Shown here: in pieces, positions 5,928-10,573 of the stretch
How positions within the stretch are numbered: the first letter of the stretch is position 1
Layout of the letters: every line of letters begins with the position of its first letter
NCBI GenBank assembly: GCA_002328625.1
Contig: DCVC01000382.1
Location: 5,367 to 15,939, forward strand
Length of the DNA stretch: 10,573 bases
Source: Bacteroidales bacterium UBA2198
GTDB lineage: Bacteria; Bacteroidota; Bacteroidia; Bacteroidales; VadinHA17
Reading direction: 5' to 3'
Made by a program: the position numbers and the translations under genes
Notes under the pieces: generated by a model
Told to the model about the DNA's origin: nothing
Database searches by the model: none
Seen by the model: only the letters and a program-made list of their open reading frames with translations

Positions 5928-7184
5928 ATGCTTTATTATTTGTTCAAATATCTGAATGAACTGAATGTGCCCGGTGCAGGCATGTTTGCATACATCTCCT
6001 TCAGATCGGCATTGTCGGTAATCACCTCGCTCGCCATTTCTTTGCTTATCGGTAAAAGGTTAATAGAGTATCTTCAATATAAGCAAATCGGGGAGGTTGT
6101 AAGAGATCTTGGCCTGGAAGGACAATATCAGAAAAAAGGAACACCCTCAATGGGCGGATTAATAATCCTTGCTTCAATAATAATTCCCACCCTGCTGTTT
6201 GCAAGACTCGACAATATTTATGTTATACTGATGCTCCTCACAACAATCTGGTTAGGCTTTATCGGATTTTTGGATGATTACATCAAGATCTTTAAAAAGA
6301 ACAAGGAAGGCCTTGCTGCAAGGTTTAAAATAATTGGCCAGATAATCCTGGGGTTTACTGTCGGACTGACGCTTTTTCTCTGTGATGATGTTATTATAAT
6401 AGAGAGAGTAAAAGTCAGTGACCTTTCCTCACGTGAAAAGATTGAACTGATTGATACTTCAGTCTCATATCTTAACCAGGGGGAGATTCCCATGGAAAGG
6501 AAATCAACCAAGACCACCATCCCCTTTATAAAAAACAATGAATTCAACTATGCATGGCTTGTGGCATTCATCCCTGAAAAATACAGATCGATAGCCACCT
6601 GGCTGGTTTTTGTGGTAATAGTCGTTTTCATCGTTACATCAGTTTCCAATGGAGCTAATCTTACTGACGGGCTTGACGGATTAACAACCGGAACCTCGGC
6701 TATTATAGGAACTGCTCTCGGCATTCTGGCATATGTGTCAAGTAATATTATTTATGCGGAGTATCTCAATATTATGTATATACCAAAGTCTGAAGAGCTT
6801 GTGATCTTTGCCAGCGCTTTCATTGGTGCAACCATAGGTTTCCTCTGGTATAATTCATATCCGGCCCAGGTTTTCATGGGCGACACCGGCAGTCTGGCTC
6901 TTGGTGGTATCATAGCGGTGTTTGCCATAATAATCAGAAAGGAACTCCTGATACCAATTCTTTGCGGAATATTTCTCGTGGAGAACCTTTCGGTTGTTCT
7001 GCAGGTCTCATGGTTCAAAAGGACAAAAAGAAAATATGGCGAGGGACGCAGAATATTCCTTATGGCTCCTCTTCACCACCATTATCAGAAAAAGGGATAT
7101 ACGGAACCAAAAATAGTAATAAGGTTTTGGATAGTTGCCATTATTCTGGCGGTAATAAGCATAGTGACACTCAAGATCAGATAA
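5928..7184 (+). CDS. mraY: Phospho-MurNAc-pentapeptide transferase MraY (lipid I synthase)
   Basis: MraY is a multi-pass inner-membrane enzyme that transfers phospho-MurNAc-pentapeptide from UDP to undecaprenyl phosphate, making lipid I. The 418-residue product has KKGTPSMGG (69-77), the catalytic/Mg-binding FLDDYIKI (114-121, Asp116 and Asp117), the nucleotide-site NLTDGLDGL (244-252), MGDTGSLALGG (317-327) and the cytoplasmic PLHHHYQKKG (381-390). It is about 60 residues longer than E. coli MraY (360). The extra material is a mostly polar segment between about residues 152 and 220, after the fourth or fifth membrane helix, and long MraY forms are typical of Bacteroidetes. The ATG is 12 bases after the murE stop, the widest gap in the operon, and murD starts four bases after its stop. 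Confidence 0.97.
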   Translation: MLYYLFKYLNELNVPGAGMFAYISFRSALSVITSLAISLLIGKRLIEYLQYKQIGEVVRDLGLEGQYQKKGTPSMGGLIILASIIIPTLLFARLDNIYVILMLLTTIWLGFIGFLDDYIKIFKKNKEGLAARFKIIGQIILGFTVGLTLFLCDDVIIIERVKVSDLSSREKIELIDTSVSYLNQGEIPMERKSTKTTIPFIKNNEFNYAWLVAFIPEKYRSIATWLVFVVIVVFIVTSVSNGANLTDGLDGLTTGTSAIIGTALGILAYVSSNIIYAEYLNIMYIPKSEELVIFASAFIGATIGFLWYNSYPAQVFMGDTGSLALGGIIAVFAIIIRKELLIPILCGIFLVENLSVVLQVSWFKRTKRKYGEGRRIFLMAPLHHHYQKKGYTEPKIVIRFWIVAIILAVISIVTLKIR

Positions 7185-7188
7185 TTAT

Positions 7189-8523
7189 ATGAAGAGGATT
7201 GTAATACTGGGTGCGGGAGAAAGCGGGGCAGGATCGGCAGTTCTTGCAAAGAAGATGGGCCTTAATGTGTTCGTTTCTGATAAGGGAGTGATACAGGAGA
7301 AATATAAAGAGATCCTGCAGACTAATAAGATAATATGGGAAGAAGGGAGCCATACTGAAAAAACCATCCTTTCGGCAGATGAGATTATTAAAAGTCCGGG
7401 AATCCCTGAAAGTGCTCCTGTAATGGATGTGATTCGGAAAAAGGGGATACCGGTAATATCTGAAATTGAGTTTGCAGGAAGGTATTCTGAAGGTGTCAGG
7501 GTTTGTGTTACGGGGAGCAACGGCAAAACAACAGTTACAAGTCTTATCGGTCACATTCTGAAAAAAGCAGGAAAGAATGCTGCAATCACAGGTAATATTG
7601 GTAACAGCTTTGCCATGGCAGTTGCAACCGGCGGATATGATTATTATGTTATTGAACTGAGCAGTTTTCAGCTTGATGGTATGAAGTCGTTCAAGGCTGA
7701 CATAGCTGTTCTTATGAATATAACACCTGATCACCTCGACAGATATGAATATAAACTTCAGAATTATATCGATGCGAAGTTCCGGGTAATTCAGAATCAG
7801 ACAAAATCAGATTTTTTTATTTACTGGGCGGATGATGCCATTATTAAGAATGAATTGCCTAAAAAAAATCTCTTAATGACATGTCTTCCTTTTTCTGCTG
7901 ACTTCAGGGAGAACATGGCAGCCTATATCGAAAATGACGAATTAATTATTGATTTCCAACATAAAACCAACCTTATGACCATTCATGACCTGGCATTAAA
8001 AGGCCGTCACAACATTTTTAATTCGATGGCGGCAGCTATAGCAGGCAAAGTCCTGAGCATCCGGAAGGATGTTATCAGGGAGAGTCTTGCTGATTTTCAG
8101 GGAGTTGAACACCGTTTGGAACCGGTAATCACTGTTTATGGCATCAACTTCATCAATGATTCCAAGGGAACTAACGTCAACTCGACATGGTATGCCCTGG
8201 AGTGTATGGAGACAGATATAGTATGGATAGCAGGCGGCATTGATAAGGGTAATAATTATTCCGAACTTTTCCCTGTTGTCAGGCAAAAAGTTAAAGCTAT
8301 TGTCTGCCTGGGTAAGGATAACAGAAAGATCATAGAGGCATTTAAGGACAAAGTGCCTACAATAGTTGAAACGAGCTCGATGGAAGAAGCAGTAAGATCA
8401 TCCTATTACCTTGCAAAGAAAGGGCAGACAGTGCTGCTTTCTCCCGCCTGTGCAAGCTTTGACCTTTTCAAAAATTATGAAGACAGGGGACGACAGTTTA
8501 AACAGGCTGTTAGAAACCTTTAA
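7189..8523 (+). CDS. murD: UDP-MurNAc-L-alanine:D-glutamate ligase MurD
   Basis: MurD adds D-glutamate to UDP-MurNAc-L-Ala in the cytoplasm with ATP hydrolysis, the step before MurE. The 444 residues include an N-terminal Rossmann-like UDP-binding domain (ILGAGESGAGSA, 6-17), the P-loop TGSNGKTT (108-115), ELSSFQL (156-162), NITPDHLDRY (177-186), the carbamylated-lysine position in YIDAK (Lys197), the family HRLE (308-311), NDSKGTN (323-329), and the C-terminal SPACASFDLF (418-427), which is diagnostic for MurD among Mur ligases. Length matches the family (E. coli 438). The ATG lies four bases after the mraY stop, and ftsW follows after ten bases. All catalytic motifs appear intact. Confidence 0.97.
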   Translation: MKRIVILGAGESGAGSAVLAKKMGLNVFVSDKGVIQEKYKEILQTNKIIWEEGSHTEKTILSADEIIKSPGIPESAPVMDVIRKKGIPVISEIEFAGRYSEGVRVCVTGSNGKTTVTSLIGHILKKAGKNAAITGNIGNSFAMAVATGGYDYYVIELSSFQLDGMKSFKADIAVLMNITPDHLDRYEYKLQNYIDAKFRVIQNQTKSDFFIYWADDAIIKNELPKKNLLMTCLPFSADFRENMAAYIENDELIIDFQHKTNLMTIHDLALKGRHNIFNSMAAAIAGKVLSIRKDVIRESLADFQGVEHRLEPVITVYGINFINDSKGTNVNSTWYALECMETDIVWIAGGIDKGNNYSELFPVVRQKVKAIVCLGKDNRKIIEAFKDKVPTIVETSSMEEAVRSSYYLAKKGQTVLLSPACASFDLFKNYEDRGRQFKQAVRNL

Positions 8524-8533
8524 AAGGAAAAAG

Positions 8534-9745
8534 ATGGAGAATGCCTGGCTGACAAGGACCTTTAAAGGCGACAGGGTGATATGGGCTCTGGTGGCTGTAT
8601 TCATGATCTTTTCATTACTGGCAGTTTACAGCTCTTCGGTCAGCGTTGCTTTTATGAAACATGGCGGGAACACAACTTATTTCCTCAGAAGCCAGTTTTT
8701 TATGCTTCTTCTTAGCCTCATCATTATTATTGTTGTGCATTATCTGCCTTACAGGATATACTCTTCACTGGCAGGCTTAATACTTATTTGTGCAGTCGGG
8801 CTGCTGATCCTCACATTTGCCGTTGGATCAAGGGTGAATGAGGCTACAAGGTGGATTGAAATACCCGGAACAGGTTTCAGGCTTCAGACATCTGACGTGG
8901 CCAAAGTTGCACTGGTACTTTACCTTGCAAGATCACTTGCCCGGTACCAGAATGAACTGAAGAATTTCATGCTGGTCACAAAATATTTTATGATTCCTGT
9001 GGGAATAGTATGCGGATTAATAATGCCTGAAAACCTTTCAACGGCACTGATGGTTTTCGGGATCAGCTTGATAATCATGTTTATCGGGAGGGTCCCTTTC
9101 CGGTTTTTGCTTGCATACGTTGGTATTGGAGTGGCAGGGGTGTTTCTTTTTGCAATGGTACTGTCAGTGGTTTCAAAGGATAACAGGGTTGAGGTATGGA
9201 AGAACAGGATAGAATATTATTTCTCGGGTAATGCTGATGAAGATGGTGATTATCAGACTAATCAGGCTAAAATAGCCATCTCAACAGGAGGATTATTCGG
9301 CAAGGCTCCAGGGAAAAGCACCCAGCGAAACATGCTTCCCCAGTCAAATTCCGATTTCATATTTGCCATCATAATAGAAGAATACGGTCTCTTATTCGGA
9401 GCTATTCCATTGATCCTGGCATATATGATTTTGCTGTTCAGGGGCATCACCATAGTGAAAAAATGTGAAACAGCTTTCCCTGCCTTCCTGGTTATGGGCC
9501 TGGTTGTGATGATAACTGTCCAGGCTATGCTCAACATGCTTGTTGCTGTCGGATTGTTTCCCGTTACAGGTCAGACTTTGCCAATGGTAAGCTGGGGCAG
9601 GACATCGGTTCTAGTGATGAGTTTTTCGATAGGAGCAATACTCAGTGTCAGCAGAGTAGTGAATGCAAGAATTAAAAAAGAAGAGCTGCCTGAAGAAGAA
9701 ATCACAGATGAAGGAGAAAAAATATATGGACCTGCAAAGGCATAA
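8534..9745 (+). CDS. ftsW: SEDS peptidoglycan glycosyltransferase FtsW
   Basis: FtsW is the polytopic inner-membrane polymerase that joins lipid II into glycan strands at the septum, paired with FtsI. The 403-residue product has about ten hydrophobic segments. It contains ATRWIEIPGTGFRLQTSDVAK (103-123 region), PENLSTA (165-171), and the diagnostic loop from GGLFGKAPGKS (252-262) through MLPQSNSDFIFA (267-278) to EEYG (282-285). Asp274 matches the catalytic/essential aspartate of SEDS enzymes. GQTLPMVSWGRTS (346-358) stands where most members have a GG-containing motif. The start is ATG 8534, giving MENAWLTRTF, with a purine-rich AAGGAAAAAG just upstream. The frame runs back to a TTG at 8411 inside murD, which is not credible as the start. 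The charged tail (about 380-403) overlaps the start of murG. RodA is the alternative, but position within dcw favours FtsW. Confidence 0.95.
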   Translation: MENAWLTRTFKGDRVIWALVAVFMIFSLLAVYSSSVSVAFMKHGGNTTYFLRSQFFMLLLSLIIIIVVHYLPYRIYSSLAGLILICAVGLLILTFAVGSRVNEATRWIEIPGTGFRLQTSDVAKVALVLYLARSLARYQNELKNFMLVTKYFMIPVGIVCGLIMPENLSTALMVFGISLIIMFIGRVPFRFLLAYVGIGVAGVFLFAMVLSVVSKDNRVEVWKNRIEYYFSGNADEDGDYQTNQAKIAISTGGLFGKAPGKSTQRNMLPQSNSDFIFAIIIEEYGLLFGAIPLILAYMILLFRGITIVKKCETAFPAFLVMGLVVMITVQAMLNMLVAVGLFPVTGQTLPMVSWGRTSVLVMSFSIGAILSVSRVVNARIKKEELPEEEITDEGEKIYGPAKA

Positions 9746-10573
9746 AAGAGTGATTATCAGTGGTGGAGGCACGGGAGGTCATATCTTCCCGGCAATATCC
9801 ATTGCGAATGCCCTTAAGGAAATTGCCCCCGGCATTGAGATTCTCTTTGTAGGCGCCGAAGGAAGACTCGAGATAGAAAAGATACCTGTTGCCGGTTATC
9901 GGATTGTTGGCCTGCCTGTGGCAGGAATCGTACGCGGCTGTTCACTGAAGAACCTTAAGGTCTTCTTTAAACTCCTTAAAAGCCTTAAGCGGGCAAGGCA
10001 CCTGATAAAAGAGTTTTGTCCGGATGTTGTAGTGGGCGTGGGAGGCTTTGCAAGCGGACCAGTGTTAAGACAGGCCGGCAGAATGGGTATCCCTACTCTT
10101 ATCCAGGAACAGAACAGTTATGCCGGCGTTACAAACAAACTGCTGGCAAGAAAGGCGAAGGTGATCTGTGTTGCATATGAAGGAATGGAAAAATATTTCC
10201 CGGCCAAAAAAATCATTAAAACAGGGAATCCGGTCCGTCAGAATTTTGAAAACCTTGGTAATATCCGCGATCCGGCTCTGGAATTCTTTCATCTTAAAAA
10301 GGAATTACCTGTAATACTTGTTCTGGGTGGTTCTCTGGGAGCAGGAAGTATTAATAAATGCCTTTCTGACAACATTAAGACGCTTGCAGAGTGCGAATGT
10401 CAGTGGTTATGGCAGACTGGGAAATATTATTTTGATGAAGTAAGGAAATTAGTATCACAATCACCGGGTCGTAATATTTCCGTCCATGGGTTTATAGACA
10501 GGATGGAATATGCATATGCGGCTGCTGATATCATTATCTCACGTGCCGGAGCCTGCACAATATCAGAGTTGTG
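9726..10573 (+). CDS. murG: UDP-GlcNAc:undecaprenyl-PP-MurNAc-pentapeptide GlcNAc transferase MurG (3' end outside window)
   Basis: MurG is a peripheral membrane glycosyltransferase (GT-B fold, GT28) that adds GlcNAc to lipid I, making lipid II. The visible 282 codons cover the N-terminal acceptor domain and most of the donor domain: GGGTGGHIFPA (13-23, catalytic His19), VGVGGFASGPVL (103-114), QEQNSYAGVTNKLLAR (127-142), TGNPVRQ (166-172), LGGSLGA (199-205), GFIDRMEYAYAAAD (255-268) and SRAGACTISEL (272-282), the UDP-GlcNAc-binding region where the window stops. About 80-90 residues should remain. The start is ATG 9726, which lies 20 bases inside ftsW. A GTG at 9750 would avoid the overlap, but it would begin directly at VIISGGGTGG and leave an unusually short N-terminus. 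Translational coupling with ftsW is likely. Confidence 0.96.
   Translation, partial: MDLQRHKRVIISGGGTGGHIFPAISIANALKEIAPGIEILFVGAEGRLEIEKIPVAGYRIVGLPVAGIVRGCSLKNLKVFFKLLKSLKRARHLIKEFCPDVVVGVGGFASGPVLRQAGRMGIPTLIQEQNSYAGVTNKLLARKAKVICVAYEGMEKYFPAKKIIKTGNPVRQNFENLGNIRDPALEFFHLKKELPVILVLGGSLGAGSINKCLSDNIKTLAECECQWLWQTGKYYFDEVRKLVSQSPGRNISVHGFIDRMEYAYAAADIIISRAGACTISEL

Noticed and set aside
7177..7734. 185-codon reading frame antisense to murD
   Set aside because: Overlaps the intact murD, has no recognisable motif, and has the Cys/His/Ile-rich look of an antisense shadow.
8411..8533. 41-codon N-terminal extension of FtsW from a TTG inside murD
   Set aside because: These residues come from the murD coding sequence read in another frame; ATG 8534 gives a normal FtsW length and N-terminus.
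1..10573. Search for mobile elements, CRISPR arrays, tRNA/rRNA genes, riboswitches or a novel defence or biosynthetic system
   Set aside because: None seen. Apart from the intergenic region, the window is filled by intact, motif-complete cell wall and division genes with uniform orientation and composition.

Overview
The window is the front half of a division and cell wall (dcw) cluster from a Bacteroidetes-type bacterium, probably of the Bacteroidales or a near relative. The lineage is inferred from several features: a MraY of 418 residues with a long extra loop, an FtsI-type penicillin-binding protein with a C-terminal PASTA domain, the absence of murF between murE and mraY, very few Shine-Dalgarno sequences, TAnnTTTG-like -7 boxes, and a divergent acyltransferase whose N-terminus resembles those of Bacteroidetes LPLAT proteins. 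No species can be named.

Layout. Positions 1-236 (minus strand) hold the 5' part of an acyltransferase gene that runs off the left edge. Positions 237-610 are a divergent intergenic region. It carries a weak -7 box for the left gene, a small inverted repeat, and, just ahead of mraZ, three AAAGTGG repeats spaced exactly 10 bp apart. These match known MraZ operator boxes.

From 611 to the right edge everything is on the plus strand and tightly packed: mraZ, rsmH, ftsL, ftsI, murE, mraY, murD, ftsW and the first 282 codons of murG. Junctions range from a 20-base overlap (ftsW/murG) to a 12-base gap (murE/mraY). I see no internal terminator, so this is very likely one operon driven from upstream of mraZ.

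How the genes work together. MurD and MurE make successive cytoplasmic additions of D-Glu and a diamino acid (probably meso-diaminopimelate) to UDP-MurNAc-peptide. MraY moves the finished muropeptide onto undecaprenyl phosphate to give lipid I, and MurG adds GlcNAc to give lipid II. FtsW polymerises lipid II at the septum, its partner FtsI crosslinks the strands, and FtsL belongs to the complex that controls the FtsW-FtsI pair. RsmH methylates 16S rRNA. MraZ probably regulates the whole operon.

This is a conserved housekeeping region, and I found no convincing new system. The most useful observations are the near-perfect MraZ operator, the divergent lipid acyltransferase neighbour, and lineage-specific changes in MraY, FtsW and FtsI.
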